This document shows, one piece after another, positions 23,804 through 32,141 of a stretch of DNA of 40,376 nt. Position 1 is the stretch's first letter; every line of letters starts with the position of its first letter. This DNA is from Aeromicrobium sp. IC_218 (GTDB lineage Bacteria > Actinomycetota > Actinomycetes > Propionibacteriales > Nocardioidaceae). A model generated the notes under the pieces. That model saw only the letters and a program-made list of their open reading frames with translations, searched no databases and had not been told where the DNA came from. The translations under genes were made by a program, and so were the position numbers. The DNA is taken from assembly GCF_004336805.1 (NCBI RefSeq), contig NZ_SJXM01000020.1:1-40376 (forward strand), written 5' to 3'.

Positions 23804-24739
23804 TCAGGCCTTGAGCCGCTCCAGGAAGCTGCGCACGTGGCTGTCCAGGCTCGACGACGTGGAGCGCAGGCTCTCGTCGTCGCTGCCGGCGATGCGTGAG
23901 TCGAGCGCGTCCACGCTGCCGCGCACGCCCTCGATGGAGGTGACGATGGCGTCCAGCGCCGCCGAGACCGCCTCGATCGCGCCCTGCGACGACCCGAGCT
24001 GCTGCTCGACCCGGCGCGAGGCGGCGTTCGTCTCCTCGGCCAGGCGCTTCACCTCGTCGGCGACGACGGCGAAGCCCTTGCCCGCCGCGCCGGCCCGGGC
24101 CGCCTCGATCGAGGCGTTGAGCGCGAGCAGCTTCGTCTGGTCCGAGACGTTGCTGATCAGGCCCACGACCTGGCCGATGACCTGCGAGGACTCGGTGAGG
24201 TGCTCCACGGACGCACCGGCGCTCACCGCGTCCTCCTGCAGGGCGGTGACGTCACGCAGCATCTCGCCGGCGGTCTGCGTCATGTCCGAGGCCGCGACGT
24301 CGACCCGCTGGGAGCTGGAGAGGATCTCGCGCTCGAACTCCAGCACGTCGCTCTCGCGCTGACGGGCGAACGCGGCGATCGCGCGCTCGCTGTCGGCCAG
24401 CGACTCACGGGCGGTGTTGATGGTGGTGGCGTGCACGCGGAACGCGCCGGGCAGGCCGCGCAGCAGGAGCCGGCGCTCGTGCCGGCCGGCGGTGGCCGCC
24501 GCCAGCGAGGCGCTGGCCTCGCGGACGAACCCGTCGGTGACGTCGATCATCCGGTTCACGTCGCGGCGCACCGCCGGGGTGTCGACCCCGTCGACGTCCG
24601 GCAACGGGCCGACCCGCTGCTCCAGGTCGCCCCGGCTCGTCGCCGCGGCGACGCGTCCGAGCTCGGCCACCACCTGGCGCAGCGCCGCGTTCTCCGCCTC
24701 CAGCGCCTGCACGGCCTGGCTCCGTCGTCCGATTATCAT
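23804..24739 (-). CDS. Soluble chemoreceptor-like protein (methyl-accepting signalling domain)
   Basis: The 311-residue protein has no membrane helix. Its N-terminus (about 15-110) is coiled and carries two HAMP-like segments: one around [18 protein letters not shown] (26-43) and one ending [19 protein letters not shown]. The C-terminal signalling domain has the conserved hairpin tip region [18 protein letters not shown] at about 200-217 and [17 protein letters not shown], which binds CheA and CheW in known systems. The ATG overlaps the stop of the PAS gene (ATGA), so both are made together. No che or flagellar genes are in this window. The pair looks like an Aer receptor divided into sensor and signalling proteins. 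Its output here is unknown. Confidence 0.88.
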   Translation of the reverse strand: MIIGRRSQAVQALEAENAALRQVVAELGRVAAATSRGDLEQRVGPLPDVDGVDTPAVRRDVNRMIDVTDGFVREASASLAAATAGRHERRLLLRGLPGAFRVHATTINTARESLADSERAIAAFARQRESDVLEFEREILSSSQRVDVAASDMTQTAGEMLRDVTALQEDAVSAGASVEHLTESSQVIGQVVGLISNVSDQTKLLALNASIEAARAGAAGKGFAVVADEVKRLAEETNAASRRVEQQLGSSQGAIEAVSAALDAIVTSIEGVRGSVDALDSRIAGSDDESLRSTSSSLDSHVRSFLERLKA

Positions 24740-25266
24740 GCGCTCGCCTCCAGGCTCCACACCCACGCGTCGTAGTCGGTCCCCTGCTCGCGCAGCTGCT
24801 CGTCGAGCCACGCCCGGGACGCGTCGGCGGCGGCCGGGCCGGACAGGCCCGCCTCCTGCGTGCGCATCGCGGCGTAGAGCTCCTCGACGGGACGCAGCGC
24901 CGAGCGGCGCGGGGCGCGCCGCATCGAGTGGTATCCGGTGATCGCGCCGGTCCGGTCGAACGTCGGCGTCACGTGCGCGAAGACCCAGTAGGCCGCGCCG
25001 TCGTGGGCCAGGTTCTTCACGTAGGCGAAGATCTCCTGCCCCGCCTGCACCCGCTCCCACAGCAGCCCGAACACGCCGCCCGGCATGTCGGGGTGCCGGA
25101 TGAGGTTGTGCGCCGTCCCCACCGCCTCGTCCTCGGTCAGCGCGCTGAAGCGCAGGAAGACGTCGTTGGCGTAGGTGATGCGCCCACGAAGATCGGTCTT
25201 GGTGACGATCAGCTCCTCCTCCTGGAGGTGCCGCTCGGCGCCCGTCGGGGCGATCGTGGGGGTCAT
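24736..25266 (-). CDS. Aer-type PAS-domain sensor protein
   Basis: The 176-residue protein consists of one PAS domain (about 15-125) and a helical C-terminal extension; no membrane helix is seen. It closely follows the PAS domain of E. coli Aer: [20 protein letters not shown] (22-41), [10 protein letters not shown] (53-62), [19 protein letters not shown] and ITGYHSMR. R57, H58 and D60, residues important for FAD binding in Aer, fall at the same numbers as I recall them. FAD binding and redox or oxygen sensing are therefore likely, by inference. An AAGGAA ribosome site precedes the ATG at 25266. The gene overlaps the chemoreceptor-like gene by 4 bp. Confidence 0.9.
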   Translation of the reverse strand: MTPTIAPTGAERHLQEEELIVTKTDLRGRITYANDVFLRFSALTEDEAVGTAHNLIRHPDMPGGVFGLLWERVQAGQEIFAYVKNLAHDGAAYWVFAHVTPTFDRTGAITGYHSMRRAPRRSALRPVEELYAAMRTQEAGLSGPAAADASRAWLDEQLREQGTDYDAWVWSLEASA

Positions 25267-25352
25267 GGTTCCTTCCGGAGGAGGACAGGGCTGGGCCGTT
25301 CCCATCGGCAACCAGCCGCGCCACCTGACCAGGAGTGACCTGGACCACAGGC

Positions 25353-26519
25353 CTACTCCACGGGCAGGCCGAGCCCCCGGGCGATGAGCATGCGCTGCAC
25401 CTCGGACGTCCCCTCGCCGATCTCGAGGATCTTGGCGTCGCGGTAGAAGCGCGCCACCGGGTACTCCTCCATGAAGCCGTAGCCGCCGAACACCTGCGTG
25501 GCGATGCGCGTCGCCGTCACCGCCGCCTCGGACGTGTAGAGCTTGGCGATGGACGCGGCCTGCTTGAGCTCCTTGACCGGCGCACCGGCGTCCTTCATCG
25601 CCGCGGCCCGGTAGGTCATGGTGCGGCCGACCTCGGCCATGACGGCCAGGTCGGCAACCTGGAACGCGACGCCCTGCTTGGCCCCGATCGGCTTGCCGAA
25701 GGTGGTGCGCTGGCCGGCGTACTCCACGCACAGGTCCAGGCACGCCTGGACGCAGCCGACGGCGAGCGCGGCAATGGCGATGCGGCCGTCGTCGAGCGTG
25801 GCCAGGAACTGGGCGTACCCCCGGCCGCGGTCGCCGAGCAGGTGGTCGGCGGGCACCCGGACGTCCTGCAGGGTCAGCGGGTGGGTGTCGGAGATGTGCC
25901 AGCCGAGCTTGTCGTACGGCGCCTCGGCGGTGAAGCCGGGCGTGCCCGCGGGCACCATGATCGCGCTGATCTCCGGACGTCCGCGCTCGTCCGTGCCGGT
26001 GCGCGCGGTGACGGTGACCAGCGAGGTGATCTCGCTGCCGGAGTTGGTGATGAACTGCTTGGCCCCGTCGACGACCCACTCGTCGCCGTCGAGCACGGCG
26101 CGGGTGCGGGTGGCCCCGGCGTCCGAGCCGGCCCCCGGCTCGGTCAGGCCGAAGCCGGCCAGGCGACGTCCGGCCACGAGGTCGGGCAGCCAGCGCTCCT
26201 GCTGCTCGGGCGTGCCGAAGGTCAGGATCGGGTTGATGCCCAGGCCGACGCCCGCCTCGAGCGTGATGCCGATGGACTGGTCGACCCGGCCGAGCTCCTC
26301 GATCGCGACGCAGAGGCTGGTGAAGTCGCCGCCGGACCCGCCGAGCTCCTCGGGCGCGGTCAGTCCGAACAGGCCCATCTCGCCCATCTTCTGCACGACG
26401 TCGACCGGGAAGTGGTGCGCCTTGTCCCACGCGGCGACGTGCGGCGCGACCTCGCCCTCGGCGAAGTCGCGGACGGCGTGACGGAAGGCCTGGTGCTCGG
26501 CGGACAGCTCGAAGGACAT
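25353..26519 (-). CDS. Acyl-CoA dehydrogenase (short/branched-chain type)
   Basis: This 388-residue FAD-dependent dehydrogenase has the [22 protein letters not shown] and [20 protein letters not shown] flavin-binding segments, [25 protein letters not shown], and [36 protein letters not shown] at the end, where the Glu of GEGT is in the usual catalytic position. Lying divergent from accA, and beside a carboxylase for short acyl-CoAs, it probably serves branched-chain amino acid or short fatty acid breakdown; the substrate is not proven. The ATG follows a TAACCT box by 6 nt and has no ribosome site. That box is overlapped by a perfect palindrome, so the gene is probably under a repressor. Confidence 0.92.
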   Translation of the reverse strand: MSFELSAEHQAFRHAVRDFAEGEVAPHVAAWDKAHHFPVDVVQKMGEMGLFGLTAPEELGGSGGDFTSLCVAIEELGRVDQSIGITLEAGVGLGINPILTFGTPEQQERWLPDLVAGRRLAGFGLTEPGAGSDAGATRTRAVLDGDEWVVDGAKQFITNSGSEITSLVTVTARTGTDERGRPEISAIMVPAGTPGFTAEAPYDKLGWHISDTHPLTLQDVRVPADHLLGDRGRGYAQFLATLDDGRIAIAALAVGCVQACLDLCVEYAGQRTTFGKPIGAKQGVAFQVADLAVMAEVGRTMTYRAAAMKDAGAPVKELKQAASIAKLYTSEAAVTATRIATQVFGGYGFMEEYPVARFYRDAKILEIGEGTSEVQRMLIARGLGLPVE

Positions 26520-26525
26520 GCCCGC

Positions 26526-26531
26526 AGGTTA
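26526..26531 (-). promoter_or_regulatory. Leaderless -10 box for the second acyl-CoA dehydrogenase
   Basis: TAACCT on the minus strand ends 6 nt before the ATG at 26519. All but its last base lies in the palindrome at 26527-26544. Confidence 0.55.
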
Positions 26532-26544
26532 ACGCACGTTAACC
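26527..26544. promoter_or_regulatory. Perfect palindromic operator between acyl-CoA dehydrogenase and accA
   Basis: GGTTAACGCACGTTAACC is a perfect 8-bp inverted repeat with a 2-bp centre. It contains GTTAA-N6-TTAAC, the form I recall reported for the TetR-type repressor AccR of short-chain acyl-CoA metabolism in Streptomyces avermitilis. It covers the -10 region of the minus-strand gene and lies about 58 bp upstream of the accA -10 box. Confidence 0.75.
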
Positions 26545-26601
26545 GCGCACGGAAGGCACCCGGGTTACCTACCTCACACGGTGCCGCGAGAGGGGCAGGC
26601 C

Positions 26602-26607
26602 TAGACT
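26602..26607 (+). promoter_or_regulatory. -10 box for accA
   Basis: TAGACT would give a leader of about 26 nt that carries GAGGAG (26627-26632), 6 nt before the GTG at 26639. This is one of the few genes here with both a normal leader and a good ribosome site. Confidence 0.55.
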
Positions 26608-26638
26608 CGGGACGCCTGTCGACACCGAGGAGATTTCC

Positions 26639-28414
26639 GTGAGCAAGCCGCTGTCCAAGGTCCTGATCGCGAACCGCGGCGAGATCGCCGTCCGGGTCGT
26701 CCGCGCCTGCAAGGACGCCGGCATCGCGAGCGTCGCGGTGTACGCCGAGCCCGACCGTGACGCCCAGTTCGTCCGGCTCGCCGACGAGGCCTACTCGCTC
26801 GAGGGCGCCACCCCGGCCGACTCCTACCTGTCGATCGAGAAGATCATCGCCGTCGCCCAGCGCAGCGGCGCCGACAGCGTCCACCCCGGCTACGGCTTCC
26901 TGGCCGAGAACGCCGCCTTCGCCCAGGCCGTCCTCGACGCCGGGCTGATCTGGATCGGTCCCCCGCCGGCGGCCATCGACGCGCTGGGCGACAAGGCCAA
27001 GGCCAAGCAGATCGCGCAGAAGGCGAACGCCCCGCTCGCGCCCGGCACCAAGGAGCCGGTCAAGGACGCCGACGAGGTCGTCGCGTTCGCCGACGAGGTC
27101 GGCCTGCCGATCGCCATCAAGGCGGTCTTCGGCGGTGGCGGCCGCGGCCTCAAGGTCGCCCGCACCCGCGAGGAGATCCCCGAGCTGTACGAGTCGGCCG
27201 TCCGCGAGGCCGTGTCGGCCTTCGGTCGCGGCGAGTGCCTGGTCGAGAAGTTCCTCGACAAGCCGCGCCACGTCGAGACCCAGTGCCTGGCCGACAGCCA
27301 CGGCAACGTCGTCGTCGTGTCGACCCGCGACTGCTCGCTGCAGCGCCGCCACCAGAAGCTCGTCGAGGAGGCGCCCGCGCCGTTCCTGAGCGACGACCAG
27401 GTCGAGCGGCTCTATGCCTCGTCCAAGGCGATCCTCAAGGAGGCCGGCTACGTCGGCGCCGGCACGTGCGAGTTCCTCGTCGCCCGCGACGGCACGATCA
27501 GCTTCCTGGAGGTCAACACCCGCCTGCAGGTCGAGCACCCGGTCTCCGAGGAGGTCACCGGCCTGGACCTCGTGCGCGAGATGTTCCGCATCGCCGCCGG
27601 CGAGGAGCTGGGCTACGACGACCCCGAGATCCGCGGCCACTCGATCGAGTACCGCATCAACGCCGAGGACGGCGGCCGCGGCTTCCTGCCCGCGCCCGGC
27701 ACCCTCACCCGCTGGAACCCGCCGTCGGGCCCCGGCGTCCGCGTCGACGGCGGCTACACCGAGGGCGAGACCATCCCCGGCTCGTTCGACTCGCTCGTGG
27801 CCAAGCTGGTCGTCACCGGCGCGACCCGCCAGCAGGCGCTGGAGCGCTCGCGCCGAGCGCTGGCCGAGTTCGAGGTCGACGGCATGCCCACCGTCATCCC
27901 GTTCCACCGCTCGGTGATCGAGGACCCGGCGTACACCGCCGAGGGCGGCTCGTTCGACGTCTACACGACCTGGATCGAGACCGACTACGACAACCAGATC
28001 GAGCCGTACTCCGACGGCGCCGCCGAGGGCGAGGACGCCGGCGAGCGCGAGCGCGTGACCGTCGAGGTCGCCGGCAAGCGCGTCGAGGTCGTCCTGCCCG
28101 CGGGCCTCGGGGCCAGCGCGGCGCCGGCCGCCGGCGCGAAGAAGGCCAAGCGCAAGGCCGGCGGCGGCGCCGGAGCCGCGGCCAGTGGCGACTCGCTCAC
28201 CTCGCCCATGCAGGGCACCGTCGTGAAGATCGCCGTCGAGGAGGGCCAGACCGTTGCCGAGGGCGACCTGGTCGTCGTCATCGAGGCGATGAAGATGGAG
28301 CAGCCGCTCAACGCCCACAAGGCGGGCGTCGTGACCGGCCTGAGCGCCGAGATCGGCGCCACCCTCGGCGCGGGCGCCGTGGTGGCCGACATCAAGGACG
28401 CCGAGCCGGCCTGA
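26639..28414 (+). CDS. accA3: Acyl-CoA carboxylase alpha subunit (biotin carboxylase plus biotin carrier)
   Basis: The 591-residue protein joins a biotin carboxylase domain (about 1-450) and a biotin carrier domain (about 520-588) by a Lys/Ala/Gly-rich linker. It carboxylates its own biotin with ATP and bicarbonate for AccD. Visible are [16 protein letters not shown], the ATP-grasp glycine loop [10 protein letters not shown], the catalytic [14 protein letters not shown], and EAMKMEQP with biotinylated K552. It corresponds to accA3 (Rv3285) by synteny and probably serves more than one AccD. BirA at 18016 would biotinylate it. A strong terminator follows. Divergent from an acyl-CoA dehydrogenase with a shared palindrome, so joint control with acyl-CoA breakdown is likely. 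Confidence 0.96.
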   Translation: MSKPLSKVLIANRGEIAVRVVRACKDAGIASVAVYAEPDRDAQFVRLADEAYSLEGATPADSYLSIEKIIAVAQRSGADSVHPGYGFLAENAAFAQAVLDAGLIWIGPPPAAIDALGDKAKAKQIAQKANAPLAPGTKEPVKDADEVVAFADEVGLPIAIKAVFGGGGRGLKVARTREEIPELYESAVREAVSAFGRGECLVEKFLDKPRHVETQCLADSHGNVVVVSTRDCSLQRRHQKLVEEAPAPFLSDDQVERLYASSKAILKEAGYVGAGTCEFLVARDGTISFLEVNTRLQVEHPVSEEVTGLDLVREMFRIAAGEELGYDDPEIRGHSIEYRINAEDGGRGFLPAPGTLTRWNPPSGPGVRVDGGYTEGETIPGSFDSLVAKLVVTGATRQQALERSRRALAEFEVDGMPTVIPFHRSVIEDPAYTAEGGSFDVYTTWIETDYDNQIEPYSDGAAEGEDAGERERVTVEVAGKRVEVVLPAGLGASAAPAAGAKKAKRKAGGGAGAAASGDSLTSPMQGTVVKIAVEEGQTVAEGDLVVVIEAMKMEQPLNAHKAGVVTGLSAEIGATLGAGAVVADIKDAEPA

Positions 28415-28425
28415 CCCGCTCACGC

Positions 28426-28463
28426 ACGAAGGGCCCCCGACCGCTCGGTCGGGGGCCCTTCGT
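28426..28463. terminator. Terminator hairpin after accA
   Basis: An 18-bp perfect stem (28426-28443 with 28446-28463) closes on CT. Arms begin ACGAAGGGCCCCC. No T tract. It serves accA and the convergent small membrane gene. Confidence 0.85.
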
Positions 28464-28473
28464 CGTCCGGTGC

Positions 28474-28842
28474 TCAGACGCGCTGCGGCGCCTGGTCGTC
28501 GATCTCGCCGTAGGCGATGCCGGCCGCCCACACCACGAGGGTGACGCCGATCCAGGTGCCCCAGCCCTCGATCTCGAAGCCCTGGTGCGACGAGACCCAG
28601 TCGGTCAGCAGCAGCGCGACGAAGGTCAGCAGCAGGCCGCCGGGGACCGTGTAGGCGCGCACGTAGGGCACCCGCCAGCGGCGGACGGCGTAGCGCATGC
28701 CGACCCACAGCGCGGTGAACAGCACGACCGCCAGCACGAAGCCGCCGACGCTCATCGAGACGCCGAACAGCCACGCGGCCAGGCCCAGCGAGAGGGCGTT
28801 CACCAGGGCGGACGCGAGGGCGGAGGTCAGGATCGGGCGCAC
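28474..28842 (-). CDS. Small four-helix membrane protein (YvlD/holin-superfamily-IV-like)
   Basis: The 122-residue protein has four predicted membrane helices: about 5-27, 30-50, 63-83 and 97-113 (LTSALASALVNALSLGLAAWLF, GGFVLAVVLFTALWVGMRY, TVPGGLLLTFVALLLTDWV, WIGVTLVVWAAGIAYG). Size and layout resemble the YvlD and phage-holin superfamily IV proteins found widely in chromosomes, but I cannot confirm the family. There is no lysis or phage gene nearby. The GTG start at 28842 follows a GATACT box by 6 nt. It precedes the large amidase gene's end by 44 bp on the other side. Confidence 0.75.
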   Translation of the reverse strand: MRPILTSALASALVNALSLGLAAWLFGVSMSVGGFVLAVVLFTALWVGMRYAVRRWRVPYVRAYTVPGGLLLTFVALLLTDWVSSHQGFEIEGWGTWIGVTLVVWAAGIAYGEIDDQAPQRV

Positions 28843-28848
28843 CCGAGC

Positions 28849-28854
28849 AGTATC
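28849..28854 (-). promoter_or_regulatory. Possible leaderless -10 box for the small membrane gene
   Basis: GATACT on the minus strand ends 6 nt before the GTG at 28842. Confidence 0.35.
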
Positions 28855-28885
28855 CCAGAGCCTCCACCGGCCCGTCGCGCTCGGA

Positions 28886-31800
28886 TCAGGCGAAGCCGAA
28901 CCAGGTCGACTTCAGCCCGACGCCGAAGCGCACCTTGTCACCGGTCAGCGTGGCGCCGCCCTTCGTGCCGGTCAGGACGACCGTGGTGGCGCGTCCGCCC
29001 CAGGCACCGCCGCCCACGCGCTTGGTCACCTGGACGGTGCGCAGGGTGCCGATCGACGGCGCCAGCTTCTCCAGCGCGGTGCGCTGCACCGTCGCCTTCC
29101 AGGTGTTGTTCGGGTTGCTGCTCCAGGCGTCGTACTTGTCGTCCTGGTTGCGCAGGTACGGCATCGAGCCGGACGCCTGACGGCCACCGGTCGACGACGA
29201 GAACTGCGTCAGCGCGGCCGCGCCCTGGTAGGTCAGGAACTGCCCGACCGTCGCGTTGACGGCGTTGCGTCCCCGCTCGGTCTCGGCCGCGTAGCCGCCG
29301 TACACCTGGCACGAGGTCGTGTCGCACACGTCGTAGTAGCGCGAGCTGCTCATGGAGCGCACCGCGTACGTGCGGGCCGCCACCGCCTGGGCGCGCACCG
29401 CGTTGCCGTGCCAGCTCGTGGGCATCTCGGCCGGCACGACGCCGAGCAGGTACTGCTCGAGCGACAGCACGTTCACGGTCTGCCGGTCGGTCGAGGAGAG
29501 CAGGCCCGAGCGCAGCGCGCCGCGGTAGACCTTCTCCTTGCCGCCGGGCAGCACCAGGGTGACGGTGCCGTCGGTCGAGTACAGCTGCACGTGACCGGTC
29601 AGCCCGGTGCGCTCGTCCGTCCACGACCCGGTGGACGTCTTGCGCTGCAGGGTCGTGGCCGCCGCCCCGTCGCGCAGCAGGCGGAACTCGGACTGGCCGG
29701 TCGGCAGCGTGGACGTGGTGCCACCCACCGACAGGCGCAGGCCCGACTCGGCCTTCACCCGCACGTCGGAGGTGGTGTCGGCGTCGAGCCGCACCCGGAT
29801 GTCCGTCGACCGCTTCGACAGGCTCGTGCCCGGGTAGTAGTAGGCCAGGATCTGCTGCCACGTCTGGGCGTGGTTCTTGGCCGCGTTGTAGGCGCCGTAC
29901 TGGCTCATGCCGATGCCGTGGCCGAAGCCGCGGCCCGAGAAGACGACGCTCGTGCCGCTGACCGTCACCTTGTCGGCGGTGGCCGACGGGTTCGACGGGG
30001 CCGGGGTGGACGGTGCCGGCGAGGAGGTGTTGATCGGCGCCACCGCGGGGGCCGGGGAGCCGGCCGTCGGACGGGGCCAGCCCCGGCTCACCGAGGGTCC
30101 CGAGCGGCTCTTCAGGCGCTTGCCGGACTTGTCGTACGCCCGGGCGGTGCCCGTGCGGACGTCCAGGTCGATGCGTCCCTTCGAGAACGTGACGCGGTAC
30201 GTCCGCGACGACAGCTTGCGCAGCGACGAGCGCGGGTAGCCGAGCTTGCCGCGGGTCTCCTTGAGCGAGCGGTACAGCTTCTCCGACGTGCCCCAGACCG
30301 CGTAGGCGGACGAGCGCGAGGTGCGCTGGTAGATCGTGCCGCCCTCGAAGCGCTGGTAGCGGCCGGACTTGGACATCGTCTTGGTGCGCGGGTAGCCCAT
30401 GACGCCGCTGTCGCGGCCCAGGCCGGCGTAGCGCTGCAGGATCTTGCCCTCGACCAGGCGGGTGCCGCGGCCGCTCTTGGAGTAGACGTCGCCCTTGGTG
30501 AAGATCGTGCGGTAGCCGCCGCCGACCTGCGTCTCGCCGTAGTAGACCGAGCCGGTGCGGCCGCCGCCCAGGCGCGAGGCGTAGCGCTTGACCGCGGTGT
30601 TGTAGCCGGCCACGTAGGACGCGACGCGGTCGCGCAGGCCGCCGGACTGGGTCAGCCACGCGTACCCGTAGCGGCCCGGGCAGGCGGTCGCCTTGACGTC
30701 GCGGTGGCCCATGATGCGCTGGTACTTGCGGCCGCCGATGGTGACCGTGCCCTTGGCCGGGATGTAGTGGGTGGCCATGCGCCAGCCGATGACCTTGACC
30801 ACGGCGTTCTTGAGCGGCTCGGTCAGCGGGGCGGTGTCGTAGTTGCCCATCATCGAGACGCCGACCGTGTACTGGTTCACCGCGGTGACGCCGGCGTGCG
30901 CGCCGCGCACCATCTTGGCGACGCCGCCGGAGCGGCCCTCGAAGACCTGGCCGTACTTGTCGACCAGGATGTTGTAGCCGATGTCGCACCAGCCCAGGGC
31001 GTCCATGTGGTACTTCTGCGCGCTGCGGACGATGCCCGCGGACTGCGCCTTGGTGTAGCTGTTCGAGCCCGCGGTGTGGTGCAGCACCACGCCCAGCGTG
31101 CGGCTCGCGACGTTCGGGGAGTCGCAGCGCTTGGCCGCCTTCGCGCCCCAGCCGGCCCGGCTGATGATCCGCGGCGGCGGGGTGAAGCCCGGACGTCCGT
31201 CATAGTTCGCGGCGACGAGCTCGAGCGGCTCGGCGTCGACGGCGTCGGGGTCCTCCTGGGCCTCGTCCGGGAGCGCGGGCTCCTCGGGCGCGACCACGTC
31301 GGGCTCGACGACCGCGTCGGTGTCGCCCGGGTCGACCATGCTGACCGCGAGGTCGTCCGGCACGACGCCGTTGCTGCTGCGGAAGCGGGCGGCCACGCCG
31401 TCGGAGTCGCCGACCCAGATGCCGTCGGTGCCCTCCGTGGCGGCGGTGCCACCGGTCTCGACGTCGACGCTCTCCCAGTCGCCCCACGCACCGTCCTGGT
31501 GCGTGCGGACGTCGACCACGACGTCCTCGGCACCGCTGCCGCCGGCCCAGGTGACGCCGACCATCGAGAAGCCCTTGACGTCCTCGCGGACGACCTCGGC
31601 CACGACCGGGCTGGACGAGCCCGAGCCGGGGGCGGCGGCCGGCTTGGCCGGCACGGGGACCGAGCGCATGCGCGGCTCCTCGGCCGGCGCGGCCTCGACC
31701 GCGGCCTCCTCCTCGACGACCTCGGGCTCCGGCTCGGCGGCCGGCTCCGGCGCCATCACGGCGGGCTCGGGGTCGGCGGCGGGCTCGGGCTCGGGCGCCT

Positions 31801-31999
31801 GGCTGGTCTCGGGTGCCTGCGGCGTCGGCTGCTCGGCCGGCGCGACCGTCTCGGCCGGAGCGGGCGTCGTGGGCTGGACCTGGGCGGGCACGTCGCCGGC
31901 GACGGTGTCGTCCGGGGGGCTCGAGACGACCGCCACGCCCACGACGGCGAAGACGGCGGTGGTCACGGTCAGACGACGGGCGAAGCGCCAGGCCTGCAT
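28886..31999 (-). CDS. Secreted peptidoglycan amidase - LGFP repeat - SpoIID/LytB fusion protein
   Basis: This 1037-residue exported protein has a signal peptide (about 1-26, VTTAVFAVVGVAVV core), a Pro/Glu/Ala-rich region (30-125), a beta-rich region common in actinobacterial PGRP amidases (140-225), an N-acetylmuramoyl-L-alanine amidase/PGRP domain (272-450), LGFP-like repeats (about 490-625), a Ser/Pro linker (640-675) and a SpoIID/LytB domain (677-1037). Amidase zinc positions are in HHTAG (307-311), H432 and C440, with the 8-residue spacing seen in PGRPs. SpoIID features are GHGIGMSQYG (693-702), PAEMP with probable catalytic E858, and a Cys pair at 892 and 897. In spores SpoIID cuts glycans stripped of peptides, so both activities in one chain would let one enzyme prepare the substrate of the other. 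No anchor is seen. Confidence 0.9.
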   Translation of the reverse strand: MQAWRFARRLTVTTAVFAVVGVAVVSSPPDDTVAGDVPAQVQPTTPAPAETVAPAEQPTPQAPETSQAPEPEPAADPEPAVMAPEPAAEPEPEVVEEEAAVEAAPAEEPRMRSVPVPAKPAAAPGSGSSSPVVAEVVREDVKGFSMVGVTWAGGSGAEDVVVDVRTHQDGAWGDWESVDVETGGTAATEGTDGIWVGDSDGVAARFRSSNGVVPDDLAVSMVDPGDTDAVVEPDVVAPEEPALPDEAQEDPDAVDAEPLELVAANYDGRPGFTPPPRIISRAGWGAKAAKRCDSPNVASRTLGVVLHHTAGSNSYTKAQSAGIVRSAQKYHMDALGWCDIGYNILVDKYGQVFEGRSGGVAKMVRGAHAGVTAVNQYTVGVSMMGNYDTAPLTEPLKNAVVKVIGWRMATHYIPAKGTVTIGGRKYQRIMGHRDVKATACPGRYGYAWLTQSGGLRDRVASYVAGYNTAVKRYASRLGGGRTGSVYYGETQVGGGYRTIFTKGDVYSKSGRGTRLVEGKILQRYAGLGRDSGVMGYPRTKTMSKSGRYQRFEGGTIYQRTSRSSAYAVWGTSEKLYRSLKETRGKLGYPRSSLRKLSSRTYRVTFSKGRIDLDVRTGTARAYDKSGKRLKSRSGPSVSRGWPRPTAGSPAPAVAPINTSSPAPSTPAPSNPSATADKVTVSGTSVVFSGRGFGHGIGMSQYGAYNAAKNHAQTWQQILAYYYPGTSLSKRSTDIRVRLDADTTSDVRVKAESGLRLSVGGTTSTLPTGQSEFRLLRDGAAATTLQRKTSTGSWTDERTGLTGHVQLYSTDGTVTLVLPGGKEKVYRGALRSGLLSSTDRQTVNVLSLEQYLLGVVPAEMPTSWHGNAVRAQAVAARTYAVRSMSSSRYYDVCDTTSCQVYGGYAAETERGRNAVNATVGQFLTYQGAAALTQFSSSTGGRQASGSMPYLRNQDDKYDAWSSNPNNTWKATVQRTALEKLAPSIGTLRTVQVTKRVGGGAWGGRATTVVLTGTKGGATLTGDKVRFGVGLKSTWFGFA

Positions 32000-32021
32000 G
32001 GGGGAAGTCCAATCCTGGAGG

Positions 32022-32048
32022 GCATGCGACAGGTGTTGCGTATGTGAC
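32022..32048 (-). promoter_or_regulatory. Direct repeats GTCRCATRC upstream of the amidase fusion gene
   Basis: GTCACATAC (32040-32048) and GTCGCATGC (32022-32030) lie 18 bp apart in the same orientation on the minus strand. The form resembles the 9-nt GTCACAgcg direct repeats I recall for the response regulator MtrA. A CATAAT box at 32066-32071 may be the -10, which would put the repeats downstream of the start. Confidence 0.35.
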
Positions 32049-32113
32049 AGAAGTTGCCACGGAGGATTATGCCTGTGGTATCGGCAGGCGTGAACCCCAT
32101 CTGAGCCCTCTCC

Positions 32114-32131
32114 TGCGGCGATCTCGCCGCA
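32114..32131. terminator. Hairpin after lpdA
   Basis: TGCGGCGA (32114-32121) pairs perfectly with TCGCCGCA (32124-32131), 10 nt past the lpdA stop on the minus strand. No T tract. The rest of the 142-bp gap (32000-32141) holds the amidase-gene upstream region. Confidence 0.55.
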
Positions 32132-32141
32132 CGGGACCGGG

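Noticed and set aside
20645..23899. Open frame of 1084 codons on the plus strand across the GGDEF-EAL gene
   Set aside because: Low-complexity, Arg/Gly-rich translation covering terminators and another gene; the minus strand encodes recognisable GGDEF and EAL domains.
28474..28842. Phage holin
   Set aside because: Four-helix size is holin-like, but no endolysin or phage gene is near, and chromosomal YvlD-like proteins look the same.
26360..28867. Open frame of 835 codons on the minus strand opposite accA
   Set aside because: Shadow of accA; Gly/Asp/Val/Arg-rich with no motif.
28697..32047. Open frame of 1116 codons on the plus strand opposite the amidase-SpoIID gene
   Set aside because: It is the antisense shadow of a high-GC gene: composition is Arg/Gly/Ala/His-rich with no domain, while the opposite strand has clear domains and catalytic residues.
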